From Heterobasidion occidentale (taxonomy: Eukaryota > Basidiomycota > Agaricomycetes > Russulales > Bondarzewiaceae), in NCBI GenBank assembly GCA_039111635.1, contig JBCAQO010000020.1:1-64000 (forward strand): 64,000 bases of DNA. The letters are read 5' to 3'. Of the stretch, positions 32,601 to 43,899 are shown in pieces (positions within the stretch are counted from its first letter, which is position 1; every line of letters begins with the position of its first letter). The notes under the pieces are model-generated. The model had not been told where the DNA came from. It made no database searches and was given only the letters and a program-made list of their open reading frames with translations. Position numbers and translations under genes: made by a program.

Positions 32601-33280
32601 CCCTGAGCGTTCTCTTCCAGAACTCGCTGGTGTTCCTTCTTTTTGGCTACTTGTTCTTTGAGCCATCTTCGAGCATCGCGTTGTCGGAAGTTATGCTCGA
32701 GCATCTCCAAGTACCGAGATTTCCATTCCTTCCTTGGGACCTGGCTCCACTGTTCTTTAGTCCAAGTCCACGAAGGTCCTACCGGTCCAAAGACAAGACG
32801 CGGCTTCGTCTGCTGAGGAATCTTGTCACCGCGTAGTTTTGCTAGCCATGCCTTCTTGGTAGGCTCTTCCCTTGCCTTGGTAAAACCGTATGGTTGTTGG
32901 CAATCTTCGGGGCATCAATCAAAGTATACCTCACGGCGCCTCCACCTGATGGAGGGGTCGTGGTATCTCAGCCAATCTGTTCCTAGGAGCATGTCGTCTT
33001 TCCCTAGATTGGTGATGAACATCTGGACGTGTTCAGTATGGGGTTTCCCCTGTCTGTCTTTGACGGTGAGATTCGTGTCTAGGCCTCGTCGAATGAGGCC
33101 TGCCTTGTTGATGGTGTCATCAACATTGCGAACGCGGATAAGGTGGTTTAAAGGGTAGGTTGGAAGGTTGTGTTTTTGTACCCACTTTTTGTTCACCAAA
33201 ATCCCTTCGCAGGCTGAGTCAATAGCGGCTCTGGCTCCAGCGCTTCTTCCTCGAGTTGTCAATCGCACGTCAAGTCAAAT
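29637..33280 (-). pseudogene. pol of B1, several frameshifts, chromodomain deleted
   Basis: Pieces in order: protease 32915-33268 with IDSACEG where IDSGAxG is expected, RT start 32123-32710, RT/RNase H 30904-32049 (RT active site reads YMDN instead of YMDD), integrase zinc region 30367-30882, integrase core 29637-30370. A ~187-base deletion at 29637 removes the chromodomain and the intergenic TATA present in B2, fusing the integrase tail to ORF3. A TGA after REVYFD at 32915 is shared with B2. Not functional. Confidence 0.88.
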
Positions 33281-33381
33281 GGGGGTAATGATGTGGCTGT
33301 TCATTGCTCCGATTTGAATACATGATGGTGAATTGTACTCGGGTTTTCTTGACCCCCCCTCTTCGGCTGGTGAAGGAGAGG

Positions 33382-34660
33382 TCAGGAAAAATCCACCGCT
33401 AGATCTTCCAACATCTGTTTGGCCTTGACTTCCCCTACTTCTCTGAAGAGCGCTCGGACGCCATTAATATCACAGACGGGTCCATTGCCTCGTCGTCCGT
33501 CAGGCGGTACGTAGCGTTCTCCATGGCCCTGACGTGATCCTCCGCTCCTTGCGGGAGGGTTCTCACGTTCCATCGGATGACTAGGTTGTGGTACCCGACC
33601 GTAGTGGCCATGAGAACCCCCCTCCTCCAATCCTCTATGAAGTCCCGCATCGTCTCCCAGTGGGGGTTCTTGCTCGTCTTCATCCTCCAAGTCTGTAGCG
33701 CGAGTTCTTCTACCTCCTCCACGTATTGGTCTGCGCAAATTTCCTTGAGCAGGGGGAATGCCTCTACGAGGGGAACAACATTTATTCGCCCAATGTCCCT
33801 CTCTTCCACATTTAAAACAATGGGTAGGAAGCTTGCTGTCATGGGTGCGCTTCTGGCGAGCGGTGTCTCTCTTCCGAGAGGCGTCAATGTCCATGTCAAC
33901 CACCTGGTTGTTCATTCTGCAAGGTGCGGTGGTAGAGTTATAGCGGAGAGCGGGTTGGAGGTGAAAGCGATTGAGGAAATTGCTTCGGAATGAGGTGGAG
34001 TTGGCGAGGATCGCCTTTTGAGCATTTCGGGCTCTCAGCCGTCCGTCTATTTCACAGGCAGTATTGATCCAGTCTTGGATTGTGTCGCTCGGCGGTGTTT
34101 CCTTGTCATAGATTTTGTCCATGACCTTTGGATCGAGCCCTCTCTAGAAGTAAGGAACTTGTTCCTTGTCGGTGGGAGCTGCTATATCTGCCATATTGTT
34201 ATTATGTTCGATGGTTCGGGTATTGACCGGTGTTTGAATATCCGAGGATTCGGACTCGGATGTTCCTTCTTCTTCCTCCGATGTGTCCGGGATTTCCGGT
34301 TCAGGGTTCCTATACTGGGGTGGCTCTACCCAGTCTTCTGCTATTTCGTCCCAAGCCCACTCAGCTTCTGTTCCATCTTCTCTTGTGAAGAAATATTGTC
34401 CTTCTCGGTACGAGCAGTTATCAAAGTTTGGAGGGGCTAATCAATTGGTGTTGGAGTAATACCAATGGTTTCCCCTTTGATGGATAGGACGATTATCTTG
34501 TCGGAGTTGGTTGTGGGTTCGTCTAGTGCCTGGTGGGTATCCTAGGCCTAGGTCTTGCTCCAGGGTGTATGAGGTAACACTCTCCGGTGGGGGTCTATGC
34601 CACCGATGAGGGTTGTGAGAAAGAGTGTGGCAGCAAGCAAAGTGTGGTGCAAGGTAGGGG
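33382..34660 (-). pseudogene. gag of B1, ~406-bp internal deletion
   Basis: The zinc knuckle CFKCGREGHWANKC is intact. Relative to B2 the segment corresponding to 42624-43029, which codes most of the capsid-type domain, is missing; the junction is at ~34174. A TGA at 34441-34443 in the N-terminal part is shared with B2. After the zinc knuckle the frame at 33435-33899 is more conserved than the nominal Gag frame. Confidence 0.8.
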
Positions 34661-34680
34661 CAAAAGCGAGTCTATTCTAG

Positions 34681-35313
34681 TGTTACGAACTGCTCGTTTG
34701 ATAACCCAAGAGTAACAGGTTCTTCCCTAGGTCGCACGGTGGACTGAGTGGTGGGGGCGGTCTCGACTGTATCAGGCAATGGTACAGGAAGGTTCAATGA
34801 TGATTCTTCTGTAAGAAGACAGCAGGGAACGAAGGTCCACAGTAGGAAGACTGTGGGTAACAAGGGTAGCAGTAGGAAGACTGCTACTGAATGAGGAGAA
34901 TAGACTGAAGATCCTCAGCCTATTCTATGGGCCTTATATACTATATAGGGTATAGGGTAAGAGTTCGTATGCTTCTCCGGGTACCCATCCCAGGAGAGCT
35001 GTGGTCGCCGTCTTTCCCAGCCGGTGCCTACTCTTGTACTTCTCCAGTCGCACCAATCCATCCTGGTGCAACGAGGTGCTTACCCATAAGCCCTAAGCCC
35101 ATGGCATGTGAATGCCTGTCTTATCAATCCGCTGTACCTATGACCCTTCCCATATATCCTCTACCGATGTCTTGAAGAACCATCGGTTCAGTCGGATCAT
35201 AAAGACATGCCAAATACCTTGATGTACGCTCCGTAGTGGAGCCGCCTAGCATGTGATGCTTGAACCATCGGATAGACCAGCCCCGACGGGCTCCGATCGG
35301 TCAAGTCATAACA
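34681..35313 (-). repeat. 5' LTR of B1
   Basis: 633 bp. TATA box (TATATAAGG on the minus strand) near 34932-34941. It has an extra ~31 bp compared with the 602-bp LTRs of B2, apparently a partial duplication around CAGTAGGAAGACTG. GTGCT follows. Confidence 0.95.
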
Positions 35314-35484
35314 GTGCTCCTTTGTTATATTCAGGCTTGTTCTTGGCAGTGCATCGTCTCTCTAGACATACGGACGGCACGCAATTTTGGCCAGACGGCT
35401 TATCGAGTAACGTAAGTGAAATCACTGACGTTTATCAAGGCTTATTACATCTGACTTTTCCTAGGATTACCGCTGGCGGATTGT

Positions 35485-37830
35485 ATGACTACCCCGAGCT
35501 CCACCTCTTTGGCTTTGTTGGGACGTCCAAATGGTGGCATATATTGTGCTACCATTGGATGTTCCACGAAGCATGGCCACACCAAAGGGCACACAGAATG
35601 TTCTGACAAACTATGCAAGACATGTTGCGTGAAAGCCTCTCGGAAGGCCTTAGCAGATGGTATTGATCGTCCATCATGTCATGTTCGGTCACATCGTCTT
35701 TCAGGTGTCGTGGGCAGTGCGACACATACTAGAGGCTTACGATCTCAATCCCATACCATCTCTAGTTCATTTTCCAATGACCCGTTACCCATTGATACAG
35801 ATTCAACAGCAGTGCAAAGTACCGCAACTTTGATGGCAGTCAGTGAGCTTGTTCCGAACCCTCCCACGCAGCATGCTGGATCAACAACCACAACATACGC
35901 CCTTCCTATTGCCAACCAGTGGCAGACTCCAACACGTGGGTGGCTACAGAATCACCAAGAAGCTGCCAATGCTGTTGATGAAGAGGCTGAGTGTAAGCAT
36001 CGAATTGTTGAGGCAAACATGCGAAATCAACATACTGTCCAAGCTTGCATATGGTGTATGGTGCGTTGCATGCCCTTTCGAAACAACGTTGATCTAACTT
36101 CATTGATAGGAGGGAGAAGAGCCAATAAGCATATCATTCCATGTCCCTTCCTTTCCACATCTGCAAATCAACAACATACTGGAACTTGTCGAAGCTCTTG
36201 GATGGGATCATTCCAAATCAGCATTCCAGGTGGAGCTCTATAACGTCGAGCGAGACAGTTGGGATTGCCCACAGTTGGACACAACTCGTATAGTGAAGAC
36301 AAATGAGGTTTTGCTTTTTCGTGTTCTGCCGGATGGAATTCATGGGTGACGTCTCGCTGACTGTCCACAGTTGAATGAGGAGATTGGGAAGCTACAGGGA
36401 CAGATGGTGCTTAAAGGAAAGCGTCGCTGCGCATCAGTGGATGAGGATTATAGCTCGAAAAGGCAGTGCACTACACCTGGCAATCAAACGGTCATCAAGC
36501 ATCTGCATACCTTGCCATCACAGCTAACGACCCCTCAAACCCCTCTTAGACGACATGCATTTACGCCAGAATCTGTTTCCCCTATGCGACATCCATCCAT
36601 CTCTTTTCCCTTGGCCACGAGAAATTCTTTCTTTGACAGCCTCCAATCTGTTCAACGCCGAAGCGTCACCACACCTTCACTTGCAAAATCCTCCACTCTT
36701 TCACAGTCATCCAATCTCTCTCGGACATTGTCATCTCCTGGGCCTCTACTTGACACCGACAACAAGATATCTTTGCGGATTCGGCCAATGCTATCTGTTG
36801 GGAAACATGCCAATATAAACTCATTATTCAGCATTGCAGAAACTCTCGAAGACGCACCCGATAAATCATCATCTAAACCACAAACCCGTTCCACTTCCCT
36901 TGCATCCTCTCCTTCGACCATCTCTGGACCATCAGACCAACAGACTCATAGGACGCAGGCTAGTGTCGAGCTCTTTCCAAATGCAGATCCTAAGGCAAAG
37001 CGACACGGCGAGCGCACCTGGCCAGGATCCTACTATGCAATTGATGTCATCAATGGGTTCTGAAAGATCGAAGCACTGAAGGCTCAAAAGACAAATACTG
37101 ACTTTTGCTTGGACATCGCCTTTCCGAAGGTATTTGGAACCAAGTATGTCAAGTCAACATACACAAAGGCGAGGAGCGTCTATGACTCAAATAAGGACTG
37201 ATACCCATTTTTGAGGTGCTAGGGCGTTCTTCGCTCAGAGTATGGAGGCAGTTTGCGAATCACTCGAAAGAAGCTATTCAATCAGCACAGATCGTGGCAA
37301 GCAAATCATCGTCTGGTGGACAATTGAGCTATGTGGATGCTGTAGACTCTGCACGGAGCTATACAGGGCTCGTTGATTGTGGCAATGGCAATGGCGATAA
37401 GAGCGGTGCTGGAGATAGCAATAGCAATGCTAAGGAAGATTGCACTGCCGCAGGACAGAATGTTGATAATGGTGAGTATGGAGAAAATATCATCGAGACA
37501 ATATTAGACGCACACCAAGAGGATCCAGTGCTCAATGGTACGAGTCGATGTTGCTTTTCTGACCTTGATGCTTCTGACACTTATAGTGTAGACGAGGCAG
37601 CCAAAATACAGTATCAAGACAACCAAGATGTCCGATTTCTAGGTGATGGCACTGGCAACATTAATGACCTAATGGGCTTTTTCAACAGAGATACTAGGCA
37701 ACCTTTACCTCATGAACCAATGAATGGCAATCAGCTTCAGCAGCTCATGGACGACCTTGCAAACGAGGCCAAAGACCTCTGGCAGTATGGACCAGACAAC
37801 AACTTTTTTGTATATTCTTCTGAACACTAA
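35485..37830 (+). pseudogene. Cysteine-rich multi-exon gene of unknown function, decayed
   Basis: Exon 35485-36060 (ATG 35485), intron 36061-36109 (GT-AG), then one frame through 37211 interrupted by TGA at 36347, 37061 and 37199; a +1 shift at a T-run near 37210 leads into the frame ending at 37830. N-terminal part is a zinc-binding-like cluster (CATIGCSTKHGHTKGHTEC, CKTCC, CHVRSHR). Later blocks are WDHSKSAFQVELYNVERDSW, WPGSYYAIDVINGF, SLRVWRQFANHSKEAIQSAQ, and a long acidic/Ser tail. I do not recognise a named family. Breaks are mostly TGA at places where Arg fits. The region begins just beyond B1, which may have cut its 5' end. Confidence 0.6.
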
Positions 37831-40800
37831 CTCCTGAAGATTTCCATGTTAGTATATTTTACCTCTGAATCCTTGCCTGCGACTTACCCTCAAGCAACAG
37901 CAGTCAATATTCTAGACACACCTAATCTATGGCCACAATACTTGTCTAATATCACTACTGTCTAATATCACTACTGCATAGAAATGAATGTAATTTGTTG
38001 GTGAAGCACATCTCCGTGTGACAAGGGAATTCCTAAAACAAGTGAGAAGGGACACCGGTAGTCTCAATCAAGGAGGAATTAGTATGTGTGTTTTCTGAGA
38101 AAGGTGTATGATGTACATGATGCGCAGGGAGAACGCACGGGAGCCTCATGCAACCGCATGCAGGAAGGGACTCGTGCATGAGATGTTTTCTAAATTACGG
38201 TGCAATAGACGGCAGCAGTCTCATATGAGAATGCTTTAGCGTGAGTGATTGCCAAGGAAAGGAGTATGCGACATACCTGAGCTACACTCCCTCGAGTGCG
38301 ACATCCATGCTGATGTGTGAGATAACGGAGGGAGCAAGGGAGAAACAGACACGCGTCATATCGTTGATATCTGATTGTGATGCACTTTAGGGTGAGTTTG
38401 CCCCACTGGCTGAGGTGGCTGAGGTGACCAAAAAGGGAAGCGTCATCGAAAGGGGAAGTGAGGCTGAAGCGGAGGGAGTCTATCCTCCCCAGCATCTACT
38501 TTCAAATGAGATTAGCAAGCTCCTCTCAGCAACTCAATCTCAACTTTCCTGCTTCCATCTCTCCTGCTTCACACTTGTCTTGCTCTCATCCAGACTGGTA
38601 GCTTTGACCTCGCAAGGTCAAGCTTCGCAATGTCGACCCCCGCCATCAATAACCTGACGCGTCCACCTGGTGTACGTTCTCCCGTCCCTCCCTTACCATC
38701 CTTGCTACTCATATACGTGTCTTCCCCAGTCTGTCCCACTGGTTCTCCCCATCAGAGATTGTCGCCAACTTTAAGGCGCCATGTCCCCCCGCCTCCTAAA
38801 ACCCAGAGAACACGCTGACATGGAGCAGCACTCTCATCCGCTGAGGTGAGTGCTTGTCCCACTCTGGTTCTGTGACAGGTGGCTGATTGAACTATGGGCA
38901 ATGGCACAAGGGAGGCGCACAGGCTCTAACACAGCGTCAGCTGTGAATGAGCCTCGTGAAAAGGCATTGCCGTGCTGGCCGCAGAGTGCCTGTGGGCACC
39001 TCCTTTCGATTTGCATGCTTGCCTTGCCATGCGCCAACCTTTTGCTCAACCAGGGCAACCCTTGGAGCCCCTACTGCTACAGCAACTCTGGCTCGTCCCA
39101 ATACTAACACCGAACCTCCCAACTGGCAGCTCTTCCCCATCAACAGTGGCAGCTCCTCTGGCCACTCGGGCAGCCTCTCATCTCTCCTTAACCCTAGCAG
39201 CAGCGGGTATACCCAATCGACCAACCGATTGTTAAGATGTTGTACGCCACGTCTCTGCCATCCATGCAACACAGCGCCTTGTCCATGTTGCTAGACAGCC
39301 ATCCCGTGACCGGCTACTCCATCTCGTCAATCTTCTCCATACCGTACGACAACAACACGAACCATGGGTACTCGTGCGAATATTCTCGCCCGGGCTCGGG
39401 CCACCCGTGCCCTCTAACCCCGACGTCTCCCGCCCACCCTCTTACTAATCATCCATTGTCAGAGACAATACAGCCAGGCAGGTGGTGAACTCATATCTAT
39501 TGCCCTATGACATAGAGGAGCAACCCTCAAGCTTGCCTCAACCGCCCGGCAGTGACAACCATGCAACACATCGGTTGTGCGGCATGATTCAGTTGCCCAC
39601 CGTCAATCCCTGTAGCAACCTTGCGCCCTTGCGGATGGGCGACTTTGTCTGCGTGGCGCCGGCGGGAAGCGTGGGGACTCCAACGGAGATGGACAGAGGA
39701 TGGAATAGCCGGTCGGTGCGACCCTTGATATCTGCAAAAGCTCATTGTCTCAAATGTCGTCCTCGCAGGCACACACTCCGCCGATGACGGATGTCCTTTG
39801 AGAAACAGACATTCACCACTGTGAGTAGTGCTTTCACGCTCAACCCTGCCTATCCCTACGCCACTTTTATTTACCCTCCAATCACTCTTTCTTTGATTAT
39901 CTGCTTCATTCTCTCTCTTGCATGCATGACACCGCCAGTACAATTTAACTGACAACAGTCTTACCAACCCAGTCTCGACCGATTTTGGCTACATCCAAAT
40001 GAACCAACAACTCACCCAGTACGCGGCGAAGGCCGGAGAAGTGCAGTGAAGGAGGGGCGGGTGGGGCTTGCAGAAATATCATAAAAATTATGCCCTCGCT
40101 CACTCGTCCGGTAGGATGCTTTCCCTTTCGTTGTCGCTCTCTACTCTTATTCACATGTATCTCACCTGTCCGTGGCTGTGCGGTTGCTTGTAGTGCTCCA
40201 GCATCACGCAGTCCCTCTTTGGATTTCCTCCGTCCCAGCGCTGTCCCCTAGTGTCCCCTGATCTTTTTCTCCCTCTCAATTGTGTCTTTTTCTTTTTTGT
40301 AATTTGTAGTGCTCGACCACACATCATTGACATCCTCTTTAAACCCAAGGAATGGCTGGCCCACCGCAAATCACAGCGGTGTTGATCTACGCGTGTATCG
40401 CAAACGGCCATCTGGAAGTGCCATGAGCCCGTTGTTAAATGAAAATCATCCACAACTTACAGGAAGACAATCCTGCGATAACTAGGGGTGTCTACCATGT
40501 CCAAATTGCGTGCGTCTTAAGAATCGATGACAAGTATGTCTCTCTTTCTGTACACAAGTGCAAAGTACTGAATCCTAGTGAAGCATGCTGACAGACGTCA
40601 TTCAAGACAAATGTTGACATCTGCCCGGCATCTCTACTTTCCTCTCACACGCTGCTTGTTTGACACCTCCCATGCCAATCAATACATGCAATGTGTTCGA
40701 TGGCCCTTCAAACAATACCAGTATGCGCTCATAGCACCTCCAAAACTCTTTGCATTGGTACTGCTCCTCCAGAAGTCTTTGTTATTCCTTCCGCGTGGCA

Positions 40801-40887
40801 CAAGACTCGGAGATGCAAGTGATAGTATTGTGTCTGCAGCCTCTGTATTGTCAAAAACACATATGAATACCTAGAATAGAATGTCTA
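37831..40887. other. Intergenic or decayed sequence, no gene assigned
   Basis: Holds short ORFs only. At 38629-39480 on the plus strand there are Ser/Pro-rich pieces in changing frames (MSTPAINNLTRPP; SIPYDNNTNHGYSCEYSRPG) with possible GT-AG junctions, suggesting a decayed gene I cannot identify. A 98-codon ORF at 40578-40874 has no recognisable features. Confidence 0.4.
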
Positions 40888-41515
40888 TTAAAGTATCTCG
40901 GTGCGAGGTATCTGGTAGGGAATGTGACGGTGTTTTTGCAATGAGGAAACAGTCGTACGATTCCGCCTCTTGATCATCTTATCCAAAAAAAAATTATATT
41001 GCTCCTTACGCATCTCTCATACGATGGACTGAAACCCCCCCACCCATGCATTAACCATTTCTGCAGCTGATGAGTTGAACCTCCATTTACCATTGACAAT
41101 CAAATCTTGAAAGAGTGCAGGCTTGCAATGCCAACCACAGAACTCGTCAGATTCTTTGTGTTTACTTTTCATGTGGAAAACGTCGACCGGGAGTCCGCAA
41201 TGCCTGAAATGAAGGTCCCCAACCGCATCAATAACTTTCTTGAGATGGCAGTTGTTGTCATAGAAAATGAAGCTTGGAAGTGATCGTGGTGTGGGAAAGA
41301 GTGTCCGAAGGAAGATCTGCAGTACATGAACAGATTGAAACATCCACATGCATATCAAAGAAGCAACTTACGCACACGCCATTAGGCCCCTCCGATCCAT
41401 AGAAAGTTGCACGCCCGAGTATGATCCCATAAGTCGCAACACAGAGCTGCTCGTTATGAGTGCGGCGGCAACCAAAACGTGCGCGTGGCCTGATATTTCC
41501 CTCTTCATTCCTTCC
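40888..41515 (-). pseudogene. KDZ-type DNA transposase, C-terminal part
   Basis: Continuation of the gene at 52315-54647, separated by B2. Exons 41372-41515 and 40888-41316, intron 41317-41371. Typical KDZ (Kyakuja-Dileera-Zisupton) blocks: RFGCRRTHNEQLCVATYGII, ILGRATFYGSEGPNGV, FIFYDNNCHLKK, LPVDVFHMKSKHKESDEFC, GKWRFNSSAAEMVNAWVGGF, and EQYNFFLDKMIKRRN near the end. TGA at 41017-41019 interrupts the frame, after which it runs to TAA at 40888. Confidence 0.85.
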
Positions 41516-42117
41516 TGTTATGACTTGACCAATCGGAGCCTGTCGGAGCTGGTCTATCTGATGGTTCAAGCATCACATGCTAGGCGGCTCCACCATGGAG
41601 CGTACATCAAGGTATTTGGCATGTCCTTACGATCCGACCGAACCGATGGTTCTTCAAGACATCGGTAGAGGATATATGGGAAGGGTCAACGATGCAGCGG
41701 ATTGATAAGACAGGCATTCACATGCCATGGGCTTAGGGCTTATGGGTAAGCACCTCGTCACACCAGGATGGATAGGTGCGACTGGAGAAGTACAAGAGTA
41801 GGTGCCGGCTGAGAAAGATGGCGACCACAGCTCTCCTGGGATGGGTACCCGGAGAAGCATACGGACTCTTACCCTATACCCTATACAGTATATAAGGCCC
41901 ATAGAATAGGCTGAGGATCTTCAGTCTATTCTCCTTGTTTAGTAGCAGTCTTCCTACTGCTACCCTTGTTCCCTACTGTCCTCCTACGGTAGAATCATCA
42001 TTGAACCTTCCTGTACCATTGCCTGATACAGTCGAGACCGCCCCCACCACTCAGTCCACCGTGCGACCTAGGGAAGAACCTGTTACTCTTGGGTTATCAA
42101 ACGAGCAGTTCGTAACA
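41516..42117 (+). repeat. 5' LTR of B2
   Basis: 602 bp, TGTTATGAC...GTAACA. TATA box TATATAAGG at 41889-41897. Confidence 0.95.
41889..41897 (+). promoter_or_regulatory. TATA box of the B2 5' LTR
   Basis: TATATAAGG in the middle of the LTR, conserved in all four family B LTRs, as expected for the element promoter. Confidence 0.6.
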
Positions 42118-42357
42118 CTAGAATAGACTCGCTTTTGCCCCTACCTTGCACCACACTTTGCTTGCTGCCACACTCTTTCTCACAACCCTCATCGGTGGCA
42201 TAGACCCCCACCGGAGAGTGTTACCTCATACACCCTGGAGCAAGACCTAGGCCTAGGATACCCACCAGGCACTAGACGAACCCACAACCAACTCCGACAA
42301 GATAATCGTCCTATCCATCAAAGGGGAAACCATTGGTATTACTCCAACACCAATTGA

Positions 42358-43789
42358 TTAGCCCCTCCAAACTTTGATAACTGCTCGTACCGAGAAGGAC
42401 AATATTTCTTCACAAGAGAAGATGGAACAGAAGCTGAGTGGGCTTGGGACGAAATAGCAGAAGACTGGGTAGAGCCACCCCAGTATAGGAACCCCGAACC
42501 GGAAATCCCAGACACATTGGAAGAAGAAGAAAGAACATCCGAGTCCAAATCCTCAGATATTCAAACACCGATCAATACCCAAACCATCGAACATAATAAC
42601 AATATGACAGATATAGCAGCTCCCCCTACGACAGTATCATCTGGAAGGGGCAAGCTTAGACTCCCCAATAATTTCGACGGAGATAGAACACGATCACAGA
42701 AGTTTATTGTGAATTGCCTCCTCCTTTTCACAGTGGAATCAGACTGGTACAGGACGGATGAAGACAAAGTTTCCCTCGCCCTCTCGTGCATGAGATACGG
42801 AACGGCCGGCATATGGGCAGAGAACTTTTTAAAGAAGACAGTTGGGGCAGAACCACCTCAGGACCTCGGGACTTGGACCGATTTCCTTGTAAAGTTTAGA
42901 CTTACTTCAATTCAAGGAAACGAACCTTACAGACAAGGCCCGAAGCGCTCTTATGTCTTTCTCTCAAGGGAAGATGACGGTGGACGAATACTCCAATCAG
43001 TTCGCCCTTATAGCCGCCGATGCCAACATCACCGACAAGGAACAAGTTCCTTACTTCCAGAGAGGGCTCGACCCAAGGGTCATGGACAAGATCTATGACA
43101 AGGAAACACCGCCGAACGACACAATCCAAGACTGGATCAATACCGCCTGTGAAATAGATGGACGGCTGAGAGCCCGAAATGCTCAAAAGGTGATCCTCGC
43201 CAACTCCACCTCATTCCGAAGCAATTTCCTCAATTGTTTTCACCACCAACCCGCTCTCCGCTACAACTCTACCACCGCACCTTGCAGAATGAACAACCAA
43301 GTGGTTGACATGGACATTGATGCCTCTCGAAAGAGAGATGCTGCTCGTCAGAAGCGCACCCATGACAGCAAGCCCCCTACCCATTGTTTTAACTGTAGAA
43401 GAGAGGGACATTGGGCGAATAAATGACGTTCCCCTCGTAGAAGCATTCCCCCTGCTCGAGGAAATCCGCGCGGACTGATGCATGGAGGAGGTAGAAGAAC
43501 TCGCGCTACAGACTTGGAGGATGAAGACGATCAAGAATCCCCACTGGGAAACGGTGTGGGACTACATAGAGGACTGGAGGAGGGGAGTTCTCATGGCCAC
43601 CACGGTTGGGTACCACAACCTAGTCATCCAGTGGAACGTCAGGACCCTTCCCCAGGGAGCGGAGGATCACGCCAGAGCAATGGAGAGCGCTACGTACCGC
43701 CTAACGGACGACGAGGCGACGGACCCATCCATGATATTGATGGCGTCCGAGCACTCTTCAGAGAAGTAGGGAAAGAGAAGGCCAACTAA
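42358..43789 (+). pseudogene. gag of B2, frameshifted
   Basis: The frame is open from the LTR edge except for TGA at 42355-42357, which B1 shares. N-terminal and capsid parts read LPNNFDGDRTRSQKFIVNC and ALSCMRYGTAGIWAENFL; a frame break near 42930 is followed by MTVDEYSNQFALIAADANI, then the zinc knuckle HCFNCRREGHWANK in which the last Cys codon is TGA (43424-43426; TGT in B1). The remaining frame to 43789 is low-complexity and poorly conserved. Gag of this copy is not functional. Confidence 0.8.
43482..43769 (+). CDS. Conserved alternative frame overlapping the 3' end of gag in family B
   Basis: A 95-codon frame, one base ahead of Gag, starting EEVEELALQTWRM and ending MASEHSSEK. Over 95 codons B1 and B2 differ at 30 sites: 4 at codon position 1, 7 at position 2 and 19 at position 3; in the Gag frame only 7 fall at third positions. 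So this frame, not Gag, has been under protein selection. It could be the true C-terminus of Gag reached by a +1 shift or a separate protein. In B1 it extends upstream to 33899 without a stop; in B2 TGA precedes it at 43475-43480. Confidence 0.55.
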   Translation: MEEVEELALQTWRMKTIKNPHWETVWDYIEDWRRGVLMATTVGYHNLVIQWNVRTLPQGAEDHARAMESATYRLTDDEATDPSMILMASEHSSEK

Positions 43790-43899
43790 ATGTTAACAGA
43801 TCTAACAGTGGATTTTTCCTGACCTCTCCTTCACCAGCCGAAGAGAGGGGGTCAAGAAAACCCGAGTACAATTCCCCGTCATGTATTCGAATCGGAGCA

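Larger units (their letters stand above)
17428..35313 (-). mobile_element. Ty3/gypsy element family B, copy B1, with element C nested in its 3' LTR
   Basis: Left (3') LTR split into 17428-17983 and 25689-25765; right (5') LTR 34681-35313. Each totals 633 bp. The 5-bp duplication GTGCT flanks the element (17423-17427 and 35314-35318). Internal part, minus orientation: gag (deleted), protease, RT-RNase H, integrase without chromodomain, ORF3 region, then a 2.4-kb noncoding segment with the motif/hairpin array. All genes are broken. Copy B2 at 41516-52314 is the better preserved relative. Confidence 0.95.
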
